This document shows, piece by piece, positions 39,601-48,682 of a stretch of 64,000 nt of DNA. The position numbers and the translations under genes were made by a program. The first letter of the stretch is position 1. Every line of letters begins with the position of its first letter. The DNA comes from Antedon mediterranea. Taxonomy: Eukaryota > Echinodermata > Crinoidea > Comatulida > Antedonidae. The notes under the pieces are model-generated. The model was not told where the DNA came from and made no database searches. It saw only the letters and a list, made by a program, of their open reading frames with translations. The stretch lies in the NCBI RefSeq assembly GCF_964355755.1, contig NC_092674.1:9059001-9123000 (forward strand). Direction: 5' to 3'.

Positions 39601-42600
39601 TCACCCTTTCTACCAGGATCACCTACTTCACCCTTCACTCCAGGAGAACAGCCTTTTACTTCTACTCGTTCTCCTTGAAAACCTATATAAAAAGAACACA
39701 TAAAACTGTAATTCAAAAGCTCTAAAATCGTGTGATGGATCAAAATGATGGAAAGTTACATAATCTATTTCAGTGGCTAAACTTGGTTGGTTGCAATACA
39801 GGTACTTGGCTTGTTGTACTACATGTACTTGATTGGTTGTACTACAGTTGAAAAAAAAAATAACCTTTTGAACCCTTCTCTCCAATAGAACCTTTAGGTC
39901 CTCGCAGTCCCTGGTCTCCTTTCTCTCCAATTCCTTTTTCTCCTTTTAAGCCAGCAGGACCTGGGACTCCTCTTTCACCTGGTGCTCCAGCGCTTCCTGG
40001 TTGACCCTCTTCTCCTTTTGGTCCAGGAGGACCCTTTAATCAAACAAAAAGGAATTAAATAAATTGTGTACTTTTTAAATTTTAACGTAATTTTCCTACT
40101 CTAATTCTCTGAAAAACCTCCAGGACCGCTGGACATTCCTATCTAGAGGACATCCTATGAAGGGGAAACTTTCCTGTTCAGGGGTCAATATTATGTTTGT
40201 TGAGTGTCCCCTTAATAGGGATTCTAATGTAATAATAGTCTAATAGTACACATGCATCGACAATTTAAACAAAATTTCAATTTGTGTAAAGGGGTTCAGA
40301 TCTCTCTTTAGGCTTTATTGTTTAAAACTCCTATCTAAAGATTTATATTATAGCTATACTTGATTTGAATGGAGCGATTAAGGCGGGTACCGAAAATGTC
40401 AGAAAATCAAGGCTGTCTTTGACCATAATTGTGAAGGTCCATCTGCAGTTTAATAAACCTGGTGCATCTTTTAGAAGAGTAGGATTTTACACCAGTGTAC
40501 TAGTCTATCTCAGCCCCTGGTAGACTCTGAACTGTGGCTGCTGTGGGTCTGTTGATTCGAATTTCTTTAATTGGGTATGAATAAAGTAAGAAAAAAAGAA
40601 ACATGCTTTCTTGTGGTAATTTCTTGTGTGAGCAGTATCTTACATTTTTAAGGTTGCTAGGTTGTGCTTGTCCTGGCAATCCCCGTTGACCCTTTACGCC
40701 TGTTTTTCCCATACCTCCTTTACTTCCCTTTTCTCCCACTGGTCCTATTTCTCCCTTTGGTCCTGTTTCTCCCCTGATACCTTGTGGTCCATCATTTCCT
40801 TCGATACCTGTCTCACCCTAGCAAACAACAAAAAAAGAATAATATTTTAGTTCTATGGTATGTATGTATATAAAATATGTATCATTATTTCGATTCAAAT
40901 CAGCGTTCAAAATGACAGAGATGTGAAGAAGAAGAAGAGCTCTTTACTTACCTTAACTCCTGATGACCCTTTTTGACCAAGACGACCAGGATTCCCTCTT
41001 GAACCTTGGTTTCCAAGTTCACCTTTCTGTCCTGGACCTCCAACCGGACCACTCCTTCCTGGTGTTCCTGGTTCTCCCCTCGGACCATCATTTCCTGGTC
41101 TGCATGTACCACAAGGCTCTCCCTTAGATCCTAAAATTATCATTTTAATTAACATTTCTGACACATCATAATTCACATCAAATTTATCCCACAGTAATAT
41201 AAGAAAGAAGGAGTTAAAATTTAAGTTAAAAAACAACTACACCTTTTCAACATATTTCCATAGACTTGTTTGTTCTGTACTTATAACCTACCTTGTTATG
41301 TTGTAGTATTAAATACAAATGAAAATTTTAAATTTTGGTGATGTTCCCAGATTTCCTGTTATTCATGTCAGCATTATTGCTAGGTGTTTAAAACAAACAT
41401 ACCTGAAAAACCGATAGACCCAGTCACACCTTTTCGTCCTATATCACCAGATTCACCTTGTGGACCAGGTTCTCCTCTATCTCCTTTAGGTCCAATAGCT
41501 CCTGTGTAGTCACCTGACTCACCCTTAGGGCCTAAGAATATTTAATCAACATTTTTTTTGAATAAGATTATTTGTGTAGGATGTACACAAGACTTATATA
41601 ACTTTATTTATTCATACAGTTTATTCAATATATTGTGTATTATTTAATTCATTTTGTTTAATAATAAGTATGATAAATTTTGGAGGATTTATGGTCTGCA
41701 TAAAATAAAAATAGATGATTTTCGGTACTGTATCTATAATTTTTACAGTATCATAAGCTCAGTTTATGATGCAGTATCACAATTTATGTTGGTTACATTT
41801 CATTGTGATACGAAAACACCTACCAGTCTCTCCTTTATACCCTCGAACTCCTCTTGCCCCTAGTGGTCCAATTGGGCCTTGAGCTCCATCCATTCCTTTA
41901 TCACCCTTAATTGAAGTGCCTGGAGTTCCCTGTTCACCTCTTATTCCTACAAATCCCTTTTCTCCAGGTTGTCCAGGCATGCCATCCATTCCACTGAGAC
42001 CTAGTTAAAATGAACAAATATTAATAGCCTGTCCCAATAAGCACCTGTAAATGAGAACACATTCTGAATTTACTTACCTATGTGTACTGGACATAAAGTA
42101 CTCTGGCAAAAAAATTTGGTTAAGAGACTACATCACAGGAACATTTATACTTAAATTATATAGTAATCTTCTTACTCACCTGGTATACCTGGTTCACCTT
42201 TCTCTCCATAACCTGGTCGTCCTGGTTCACCCTTCCCTCCTTGAAACCCCTGAGGACCAGGATTTCCAGTTCGTCCAGCAGAACCTTCAAATTGAAATAA
42301 TTATTAATAGATTTAATAAATAATAAATACATAGTCTTCGGAAAAGACATTAATGCTCAAATCTCACATGGGCCTACAGAACTCAAATGTTAATGTATGT
42401 ATAGCGTATTCTACAATGTCTGGCGATGTGAACTTATGTTACACTTTTTAAGTACATGCTTCCTCTCTAATGGTCATCTCATGTCGGTGCTGCCAACTAC
42501 AGCACTATTTCATCTGTCAACAACAGTGGCTATGTGAGCTAGTACACCGGAATAACCTCTACTCATCTCAAAAGATGTACTAGGTATTTTAAAGTGCAAA

Positions 42601-45600
42601 GCTTTTACCAATTTTATATGTAAATCTCTCGCAATTCAGTTTTATTTTATATATACTGCAAAGAGAAATATTGAATAAAAGCAGAATGAATGAAATGACC
42701 TTTGTGCGTACACAATTTCTATAATTCTATAGTACTCATCCACATCATGATTTTGAAGACTGACCTTTGAAATACACTGTTCACAGGTTCTAAAGAAGTT
42801 CAGCAGTAACAATTACATATTCATCTTTCTATACAACACAAAATTATACTTACCCCTATCTCCTTTATCTCCACGTTCTCCAGTTTCTCCTCGTTCTCCT
42901 TCCCGACCCTGGGGTCCTCTTTCACCTTTTTCGGCTTTGACACTTGCATCCACAACCAACACTCGTCCCTAAAGGAATATAAATTAATACAATTTAAATC
43001 TAAACTAATTTTTGCTATTGAATTTTTCATTCAAATATGTTTTGAAAAACACAAACATAATCATTAATGGAATTATGCATGTTAATTAATGTGTTTGTGG
43101 TGTGAACATGTTCTTTGATTGGATGAGTTAAAGGAGAAGATCAAGTATAAGTAGACTTGAAATGGAAACTAGTACAGATTCAGACTAAAGTGGGGGCTGA
43201 AAAGAGAGGAACCAAAAGCCATAATACTTACCGGAGGACCTTCAGGTCCAACTCGGCCTTTATCACCTTTACCTCCTTTTTCACCCTGTGTAAAAACAAA
43301 GAAATAGTTATTAAATATTATCAGGGCTAGAAATTTTCAATCCACTCCATTCGATTTTAATACTCCAACTATAAAGCAAGCATTGATAGACTAAAAAGTA
43401 CTATTTTATCAAAAATTATAACAAATAGCAAAAATTTGCTGATTTTGACATCTAGCAATTATTTGTTTTGTAGTTTGATTCGGTGAAATTCATGTCCTTC
43501 AACTTTTGTTTTTGTTATTTATTACAAACCAAGAAAATTAATTCAAGCGTGGAGAGATGACATCATATCTATACAGGAAGAACTTGCGCTAGGAGGGCAC
43601 AGAACAGAAAACAATGGCAGAGGCTTAAGGAGAGCTACATCATGGGAATCATGGAGTCGAGAAAAGGTGAAAAATTGTACGACTTGACCAGACTTAACTG
43701 ATAGCTGATTTGACTTAAAAAGTCAACAGTTAATGTGATTTGTGTCTGAATATATTTTGAAGTAGACAATTAAAACTTACAATGCCTCCATCTCGTCCAC
43801 TTAGTCCGGGCAAACCTTGCTCACCCTTCATGCCAGTATCTCCTTGCTCACCATCTACACCTGGCTTCCCTCGCTTACCCTGCAAAAATAAAACAGCAGG
43901 ATAATATGTAGATTCTACAGTCAACTCTCTCAAGACACCTTGGGCTGCCAAATATGTCTTCCAAATGGTAAAATTAATGTTTGAACTTTTGAACATTGAG
44001 AAAAGTCTGTTTTTGAGAGTTTCCAGTTTGCCAAATGTTGCTTACTGGAAGTTGAGTGTACAGTATTTATCAGTATTATCGGATTGGATGATATATGGAT
44101 AAAATTCAGGTAATTTTAAATACCTTTCCTTTTCTTTACATCCATCATTTATAAAATGATTTGATGAAATGAAAAATTGATTAAAATATTTAATGTGTTA
44201 TCAATAACATCATTAGCAATATTGGTAAACCAAGTAAGTAAATTCATTTTAAATTTAAAACTAATAATAATTTCTTTACCCTATCACCCGCATCTCCTGG
44301 TTGACCCTTTTGACCCTTTGTCCCATCAAATCCACGAGGTCCCTAAAAAAAAGAATTTAACATTATCATAATGAACTGGTTATTTGTCTACCCGGCACTC
44401 AATGATCTTTTGACAACTAAGATTCATTAATTTTTAACAGCTAGATGATGTTTCTTATTTTTAAACATTCAATACATTCAATATATATAATGAGTAATCA
44501 AATATATTCAAATAATATAATATAATCAAAATATTTTATATTTAGGACACTAAGTTTTTAAAGTGTACATCAGTGTGTGTGTACACTTGACCTACAGTTT
44601 AACATCTCATTCTACCACCAGAACCAGTGAGAGAGCCTCAAACCCTTGCCATAAAGGCAAAAGATTATAAATACACTGTCATAACTGCACAGCCACTGAG
44701 ATCAAATTGATACACCCTCATCTCATAGTACCGTATATTACTTCACAAGGCAGAATCTCTATTTTCTAAGTTTAACAGACATAGGAATAATTTCAAACTG
44801 GACAATGATATACTGAAAATTAAATCAATTTTGAAACTGTGAAGATGTGTCAGAATGTTCATGTTCACCCAACTGAGATTGGAACCTAGAATATTCTGTA
44901 GATATCCTACTATTAGACCACTGGGCTTTCATGGTATGGTTCAAATAAGAATATTATAGTTACCATACTTCCTGGTGGACCAACTTCCCCTTTCATTCCT
45001 GTCATACCCTTTTCACCCTAAAAAAAATACAATGTTACAAGAAATATTTTTATCATTGCAATTATGAATTTCTTATTATTTTACTCATAATTTGCACGAT
45101 AATAATGATAACTAATACTAAAAGTACTATTTGATACTTACATCTTCACCTTGTTTACCAGCTATAAATCTAATTTCTCCAGATGATGGTTCATTTTGAG
45201 TTGAACAATCAATTGCTGGCCCACGTGCTCCTTTTTGACCCTAAATAAACAAATGGAAACAAATGTTTCTTTTAAATTAATCATTGATTAATATTGTTTA
45301 TTGGCCATACCATGTTGAAACAACAGTTCTTGTATTACCAAAGTTAATCACACTTCTTCATTTTCATAAGTTCCACAATCAACAAATTGATTATTACTTC
45401 TAGAAGGCTATAGTAGTGGATGTGTGAGGTACTGGGTTAACCCCTTAATCATGGTGAGTGAGTGAGACTCGAGCCTTTATCGATATTATGGCTACATATT
45501 AAAGTCCACTGTCTTAACCTTAATCAGCCACTCACTCGCACTTGGGCCTGGTTAGAACCTAGATGGTAGACTATCTGGGGATGTCGGGTGCTGTATAGAG

Positions 45601-48600
45601 ATTCAATGAAGTATTTGTATTTTAGTTTTATTTATTCAGGTATAATATAACAATTTACAAAAAGCAGAAAAAAAAGATTGAAACATTAAAAATGACAGAC
45701 CAACAAATTCATAGCAAAACTACACATCAAATTAAATAAAGCATAAAAAACGTTAAAATGTATTGGTAATGGTATCCTTATTAGGCAAGATAGTTTACTG
45801 TTATTCTACAAATAGGAAGAAAATCCAGAAACCTTGAAATACCTCCAATACTTTTACTACATCTCTAGGTACAACATTAATAGAAAATAACTTAGCATAG
45901 GGGTAAATTATTTAATCCACCATAATAACTAATTACGGAATTAAGTACCTTTTCACCATCACTTCCTCTGTAATTGACCCCCATAACACCTTTCTCTCCT
46001 TGAGGCCCTAGATCTCCCTTTGATCCCTGTATAATAGAAATAATAATTATGACTTAATGATGATAATACCAGGGAGTTGTAAAATAATACATGACCATAT
46101 TAAAGTAAAGCAGTAGGCCTAACTTATGAGTTAACAATGTCCGGGCACAGATTATTTATAGTTTTCTTGTAACACTAAACAAGGCAATTGTCTACTAATG
46201 GGTACATGAATACATGTGTTCTGGTAGATGGTATACTATTCAAGGCAAGACATAAAGACTGCTAAAATACTACCGAAAGCAATATGTTGTGATTGGAGGA
46301 TATGTAGTAGAGGAGTTATTTTAAAAATAAAAAAAAACCTACTGTTCGTCCTTTATACCCACGTTCACCTTTACTTCCAGGTGCTCCATCATTTCCTGGA
46401 TATCCCTAAAATAAACAAAGAATTGTCTAAATGGAATCACACAATAAAGTAAGATGGAAATTAACATGTGAAAAGTAAAATATACAGCTATTCAAAATAG
46501 TAAATCAAATTTGGATTTGACAGTTACCCTTCCTCCTTCTTCTCCTTGGGGACCAATATCACCTTTCACTCCTTTCTGGGCATTTCCTGGTACACCTGGT
46601 TCACCCTGTTGATAAATACATATTCATATTTAAGGTTATTTGTTGATGTAGATATTTAGCTCATACATAGATATTACTCATTTTACCTGAAACAAATATA
46701 TTTTCCAAATATGTATAATGTTCAAATTTGTAGGAGAGTACCAATTACCACAGTGTTCTTAAAGTGCTACAAAATTACCACAGAAATTGGTTAAATTACA
46801 GATGTATGGAAATTGAGATAAATATTATGGAAATACTGTACATACGAACTACGCAAATGTATGATTTGCCCTAAAATTATGTAAAATAATCAACAGCCAC
46901 AAAAAGGTCTCCTTCTGGGTTTTTCATGACTATTACTTCCATAGTATCCTCCTATTTACCTTAGGGCCAGGTGAGCCTCGTTCTCCTTGGTCTCCTTCTC
47001 GGGGAATTCCTGGTCGCCCAGGTACTCCTGGATCTCCTTTTGTTCCATTACATCCTGGTAGACCGGGTTCTCCCGATGGTCCATCTACTCCAGATTCGCC
47101 AGGTAAACCTGGGTATCCTGGATAGCCTGGTTGTCCTTGTGTCCCCTAGAAATTTAAAAAATCAGATAAATTCTTATTGTCTTTATGTTTTTAATAAATT
47201 ACAATGCTCTTGTTGTGTTTGATATAAGGCAATACCCACTTGAAATGCTTGATATTTTGAAAGGTTATAAAGAAATTTTTAGAAAGATTTATAGTGTGGC
47301 CCTTATTTTCTAATTCTCTATCCACATTCTATAATATAATTCCATCTAGTAAATATTTACTAATTTATTATTTAATTTATAACGTATGAGCCTTCTGTTT
47401 ACATGCTCTTTGGAATTTGTTGGAGAACCTTTTCCATCTATAATAATAAGAGAAAAGAAATAAATAAAGAAAGAAAAGAAATAAAGAAAGAAGGAAAGAA
47501 GAAAAAATGGAAGACTCAATACAGACAAAGTGCAAAATTGTTATTTCTGAGTAGCCAGCCATGGTTGAGTTGGTAAGCTAATATTTTGGATGGTTCAATC
47601 ATAAGAAACATGTCCAATTTGCTATCAATAATTACAATTTGAAGAAACAAAAGATTTTGAGGTTAATATTACTTATTCTTTCATAAAAAAACCTTTTAGA
47701 ACACACACATACTGTAAGCTATGAAGTTTATGAAGTTTTAAAATACATGGTTTAGTTTAGCGCATTGTATTTATACAGTTGTGATTGGCATTAGTTGACC
47801 TTTTGACCTATTTAACGAAGATTCTAGGATCACCTACGGGCAGATGATTAGCATTACATTCATCAAGAGTATAAGCTTTTGAGAAAATGGGTCGACAAGA
47901 TTCTTGAAATATTCTGCAATCCAATCGTAACAAATAACGAAAATAAAGAGTTCCAAATGATCACAAAAATAAAGAGTTAACAGAAATGTGGTATTTTATG
48001 AAAGAAAACACAGAATTAATCAAATTGGGTATAAAAAAGAAAACAGTTTTTGAAGAAACCAACAAGTATAGAACAAAAGACATTGAGGCAAATTTTGACA
48101 GAGATAAGGAGTGGAAAATACCAAAATAACTTTCCTTTTTTAAGAGGGTAAGTACAGTAGTTAGTTTACATACAGTACAGCAGATATCTTACCCTTATTC
48201 CTTTAAGTCCAGTATTCCCTTGTTGTCCTTTTTCTCCCTGAAAATAACAACATCTACAGTATTACATGTGATACTAAAAAAACACATTTTGACAGACCCA
48301 TTTGGGTAACTCAGCCCTAAACCAACTTGGTCTGACAACTCATTCAAAAACTGATCCAGAGTTGACGGTTGGACCAAGTTGACTTATTAAGAGTGGTTGG
48401 ATCGACACTCTGCAATTGTTCTTATGTTTTTTTCTCCCAGTTTTATTTTATCTAAGTCGCTTTGGTACAATCTAACATGGAGGAAGAGGCTTAGTTTCTC
48501 CATTCATGAATCTGGTTGGATATTTTGATATATTGAAGGTATGGTCTGTTGTATTACTCTTTCCCCTTCAAAGAGCATTGCAAGTTACTTACCGCTATGC

Positions 48601-48682
48601 CACTTGGTCCTTGTGGTCCTTCTGGTCCTTGAAAGCCTGGTACACCTTGATTTCCTACAGGTCCTGATGGACCACGTGGACC
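24352..48682 (-). CDS. COL4A1: Type IV collagen alpha chain, alpha1-like (odd) class; 35 exons, N-terminus missing
   Basis: Secreted basement-membrane collagen. Three chains coil through Gly-X-Y repeats and assemble into networks through the N-terminal 7S and C-terminal NC1 domains. Seen: 35 minus-strand exons with GT donors and AG acceptors. Phases agree at every junction and the Gly-X-Y register is preserved across all of them. Coding length is 5031 bp with stop (1676 residues), against about 1670 for whole vertebrate alpha1 chains, so only the signal peptide and the start of 7S are absent. The helix is broken by many short interruptions, a type IV hallmark. NC1 (about the last 228 residues) has two homologous halves and 12 cysteines. 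The motif [11 protein letters not shown] marks the alpha1/3/5 class; alpha2-like chains usually have a QEKAHNQDLG-type motif. Exons starting with a split Gly codon (G|GN) and exons starting with a whole Gly codon both occur. Paralogue-level identity within the odd class is inferred. Confidence 0.96.
24881..25173 (-). CDS. COL4A1: Collagen IV exon 34: NC1 core
   Basis: 293 bp, phase 1 to 0. It reads [14 protein letters not shown], then [27 protein letters not shown] and the start of the second half, [16 protein letters not shown], ending SFVM. Six cysteines are present. The methionine-rich PMPMDM stretch holds the residue equivalent to Met93 of the NC1 sulfilimine cross-link (family knowledge). 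Confidence 0.97.
25266..25478 (-). CDS. COL4A1: Collagen IV exon 33: end of helix and start of NC1
   Basis: 213 bp, phase 1 to 1. The last Gly-X-Y triplets (GPAGAQGLQ) pass into NC1 at about GFYLTRHSQ. It includes VPDCPGG (first NC1 cysteine), LWDGYSF-type residues and [11 protein letters not shown], the alpha1-class signature. Donor gtaatg. Confidence 0.97.
25770..25958 (-). CDS. COL4A1: Collagen IV exon 32 of window
   Basis: 189 bp, phase 1 to 1. [16 protein letters not shown] at the start; unbroken helix ending GEKGDRG. Confidence 0.95.
26188..26359 (-). CDS. COL4A1: Collagen IV exon 31 of window (Cys)
   Basis: 172 bp, phase 0 to 1. [16 protein letters not shown] at the start; the interruption SPAIPCAKG carries a cysteine. 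Donor gtaagt. Confidence 0.93.
26720..26841 (-). CDS. COL4A1: Collagen IV exon 30 of window
   Basis: 122 bp, phase 1 to 0. [16 protein letters not shown] at the start, with an interruption GFGVQG. Donor gtatgt. Confidence 0.92.
27258..27677 (-). CDS. COL4A1: Collagen IV exon 29 of window (largest helix exon; RGD, Cys)
   Basis: 420 bp, phase 1 to 1, much longer than its neighbours. A long Gly-X-Y run with GIRGDKG (Arg-Gly-Asp) and an interruption [11 protein letters not shown] that contains a cysteine. Confidence 0.96.
27733..27845 (-). mobile_element. Penelope-like 3' remnant
   Basis: Minus strand: ttggctgttttacttaaaac followed by ttgatttagctttttgctta and atctccattgagatc, matching the 2720-2830 family tail. 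Lies in a collagen intron. Confidence 0.5.
28102..28207 (-). CDS. COL4A1: Collagen IV exon 28 of window
   Basis: 106 bp, phase 0 to 1. [16 protein letters not shown] at the start, with a short interruption GIGRPG. Donor gtattg. Confidence 0.92.
28804..28937 (-). CDS. COL4A1: Collagen IV exon 27 of window
   Basis: 134 bp, phase 1 to 0. [16 protein letters not shown] at the start; donor gtaagt. Confidence 0.94.
29271..29450 (-). CDS. COL4A1: Collagen IV exon 26 of window
   Basis: 180 bp, phase 1 to 1. [16 protein letters not shown] at the start; donor gtaagc. Confidence 0.95.
29918..30079 (-). CDS. COL4A1: Collagen IV exon 25 of window
   Basis: 162 bp, phase 1 to 1. [16 protein letters not shown] at the start; unbroken Gly-X-Y. 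Confidence 0.95.
30311..30640 (+). mobile_element. Probable tRNA-derived SINE
   Basis: Begins with tggccaagcggttaaggca, close to a Leu/Ser tRNA A box. The B box (ggtttaacgca) is poor, and a non-tRNA body of about 250 bp follows. Lies in a collagen intron. Confidence 0.4.
30786..30875 (-). CDS. COL4A1: Collagen IV exon 24 of window
   Basis: 90 bp, phase 1 to 1. [16 protein letters not shown]; donor gtaact. Confidence 0.92.
31306..31467 (-). CDS. COL4A1: Collagen IV exon 23 of window
   Basis: 162 bp, phase 1 to 1. An uninterrupted Gly-X-Y run starting [10 protein letters not shown]. Confidence 0.95.
31882..31983 (-). CDS. COL4A1: Collagen IV exon 22 of window (Cys)
   Basis: 102 bp, phase 1 to 1. 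[15 protein letters not shown] carries a cysteine; GDSIPGERG is a second interruption. Donor gtacgt. Confidence 0.93.
33075..33725. repeat. 48/50-bp minisatellite in a collagen intron
   Basis: About 13 copies of ggcaagaaaccagcaagaca + acagtaggattgcactgaca + gaagcagt. Some units have two extra bases (agatgacaac for aagacaac), so the frame shifts along the array. All three minus-strand frames stay open for about 200 codons because the unit lacks stops. This is not evidence of a gene. Confidence 0.93.
34077..34227 (-). CDS. COL4A1: Collagen IV exon 21 of window
   Basis: 151 bp, phase 0 to 1. [16 protein letters not shown] at the start and GESIKG at the end. It is flanked by introns of 2.1 kb (minisatellite) and 2.8 kb (transposon). 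Confidence 0.94.
35050..36029. mobile_element. DNA element with GATCACTCCGGCCGCG terminal inverted repeats
   Basis: Left end GATCACTCCGGCCGCGCTTC and right end the inverted GAAGCGCGGCCGGAGTGATC. An inner inverted pair (TATGGAGCGCC near 35100 and GGCGCTCCATA near 35922) suggests a nested element. The GC-rich ends contrast with a very AT-rich core. No transposase. Lies in a 2.8-kb collagen intron. Confidence 0.85.
37027..37238 (-). CDS. COL4A1: Collagen IV exon 20 of window (RGD)
   Basis: 212 bp, phase 1 to 0. [13 protein letters not shown] at the start, an interruption GDSTMG, and an Arg-Gly-Asp in GPRGDDG. Donor gtacat. Confidence 0.95.
38151..38818. mobile_element. TTAA-flanked inverted-repeat element
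   Basis: The left end TTAAAGACCCCTTCCCT is inverted at the right end (AGGGAAGGGGGCTTTAA). The right end is duplicated in tandem (38764-38818). A diverged relative lies at about 59980-60285. No ORF. TTAA at the ends recalls piggyBac-type targets (inference). Confidence 0.7.
39310..39380. mobile_element. Truncated MITE copy
   Basis: Shares gatgatgtcatattactacc and atatttgggcacatcac with the 7783-7951 MITE and ends gtgtagaatagagctttt. Another fragment lies at about 26618-26710. Confidence 0.6.
39578..39682 (-). CDS. COL4A1: Collagen IV exon 19 of window (GFQGER, Cys)
   Basis: 105 bp, phase 1 to 1. It begins GFQGER, close to the integrin-binding GFOGER motif of collagens. The interruption VEVKGCSPG carries a cysteine. 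Confidence 0.94.
39865..40033 (-). CDS. COL4A1: Collagen IV exon 18 of window (weak donor)
   Basis: 169 bp, phase 0 to 1. [16 protein letters not shown] at the start, with an interruption EKGIGEKG. The donor gttatt is far from consensus but phase-compatible. Confidence 0.9.
40644..40817 (-). CDS. COL4A1: Collagen IV exon 17 of window
   Basis: 58 codons, phase 0 to 0. It ends in an interruption, [10 protein letters not shown]. Donor gtaaga. Confidence 0.94.
40952..41130 (-). CDS. COL4A1: Collagen IV exon 16 of window (paired Cys)
   Basis: 179 bp, phase 1 to 0. [16 protein letters not shown] places two cysteines three residues apart in an interruption. Donor gtaagt. Confidence 0.95.
41403..41531 (-). 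CDS. COL4A1: Collagen IV exon 15 of window
   Basis: 129 bp, phase 1 to 1. [17 protein letters not shown] includes an interruption. Donor gtatgt. Confidence 0.92.
41824..42000 (-). CDS. COL4A1: Collagen IV exon 14 of window
   Basis: 177 bp, phase 1 to 1. [16 protein letters not shown] at the start, with a GTSIKG interruption. Donor gtaggt. Confidence 0.94.
42180..42284 (-). CDS. COL4A1: Collagen IV exon 13 of window
   Basis: 105 bp, phase 1 to 1 (split Gly codon at both ends). It contains a one-residue-short interruption, PGYGEKG. Donor gtgagt. Confidence 0.92.
42854..42968 (-). CDS. COL4A1: Collagen IV exon 12 of window (long non-helical interruption, RGD)
   Basis: Phase 0 to 1. It opens with a hydrophobic interruption ([15 protein letters not shown]), then resumes Gly-X-Y with an Arg-Gly-Asp in [10 protein letters not shown]. 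Donor gtaagt. Confidence 0.92.
43232..43285 (-). CDS. COL4A1: Collagen IV exon 11 of window
   Basis: 18 codons, [18 protein letters not shown], phase 0 to 0. The lower boundary may be off by one base in my count. Confidence 0.88.
43781..43879 (-). CDS. COL4A1: Collagen IV exon 10 of window
   Basis: 33 codons, [16 protein letters not shown] at the start, phase 0 to 0, acceptor tttgcag, donor gtaagt. Confidence 0.93.
44280..44342 (-). CDS. COL4A1: Collagen IV exon 9 of window
   Basis: 21 codons, [16 protein letters not shown], phase 0 to 0, donor gtaaag. Confidence 0.9.
44964..45017 (-). CDS. COL4A1: Collagen IV exon 8 of window
   Basis: 54 bp, 18 codons, [18 protein letters not shown], phase 0 to 0. 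The 54-bp length is the classical ancestral collagen exon size. Confidence 0.9.
45142..45240 (-). CDS. COL4A1: Collagen IV exon 7 of window (long Cys-bearing interruption)
   Basis: 33 codons, phase 0 to 0. A long break in Gly-X-Y carries one cysteine ([17 protein letters not shown]) between GQKGARG and GKQGED. Confidence 0.9.
45450..45545 (-). mobile_element. tRNA-derived SINE head (A and B boxes)
   Basis: Minus strand: tggctgattaaggttaagac (A-box-like), then ggctcgagtctcact about 40 bp on, near the RNA polymerase III B-box consensus GGTTCRANYCC. Not a foldable tRNA, so a SINE is more likely. Confidence 0.45.
45949..46026 (-). CDS. COL4A1: Collagen IV exon 6 of window
   Basis: 26 codons, phase 0 to 0. 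Gly-X-Y with one interruption (GVNYRG). Donor gtactt. Confidence 0.9.
46343..46405 (-). CDS. COL4A1: Collagen IV exon 5 of window
   Basis: 21 codons, [16 protein letters not shown], phase 0 to 0, donor gtaggt. Confidence 0.9.
46528..46605 (-). CDS. COL4A1: Collagen IV exon 4 of window
   Basis: 26 codons, [15 protein letters not shown] at the start, phase 0 to 0, donor gtaact. Confidence 0.9.
46960..47145 (-). CDS. COL4A1: Collagen IV exon 3 of window (conserved CNGTKG motif)
   Basis: 62 codons, phase 0 to 0. It contains [12 protein letters not shown], a cysteine-bearing, potentially N-glycosylated motif close to the N-terminus of type IV chains, which anchors this exon near 7S. A five-residue interruption (IPREG) follows. 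Confidence 0.95.
48193..48237 (-). CDS. COL4A1: Collagen IV exon 2 of window
   Basis: 15 codons (45 bp), [15 protein letters not shown], phase 0 to 0, donor gtaaga. A perfect Gly-X-Y run. Confidence 0.9.
48593..48682 (-). CDS. COL4A1: Collagen IV exon 1 of window (near 7S, Gly-X-Y)
   Basis: 30 codons, phase 0 to 0, starting [13 protein letters not shown]. The acceptor is a tttacag and the donor a consensus gtaagt. It corresponds to the helix segment just after the Cys-rich 7S start in vertebrate alpha1 (similar GPEGPQGP run). No upstream exon was recognised. Confidence 0.9.
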
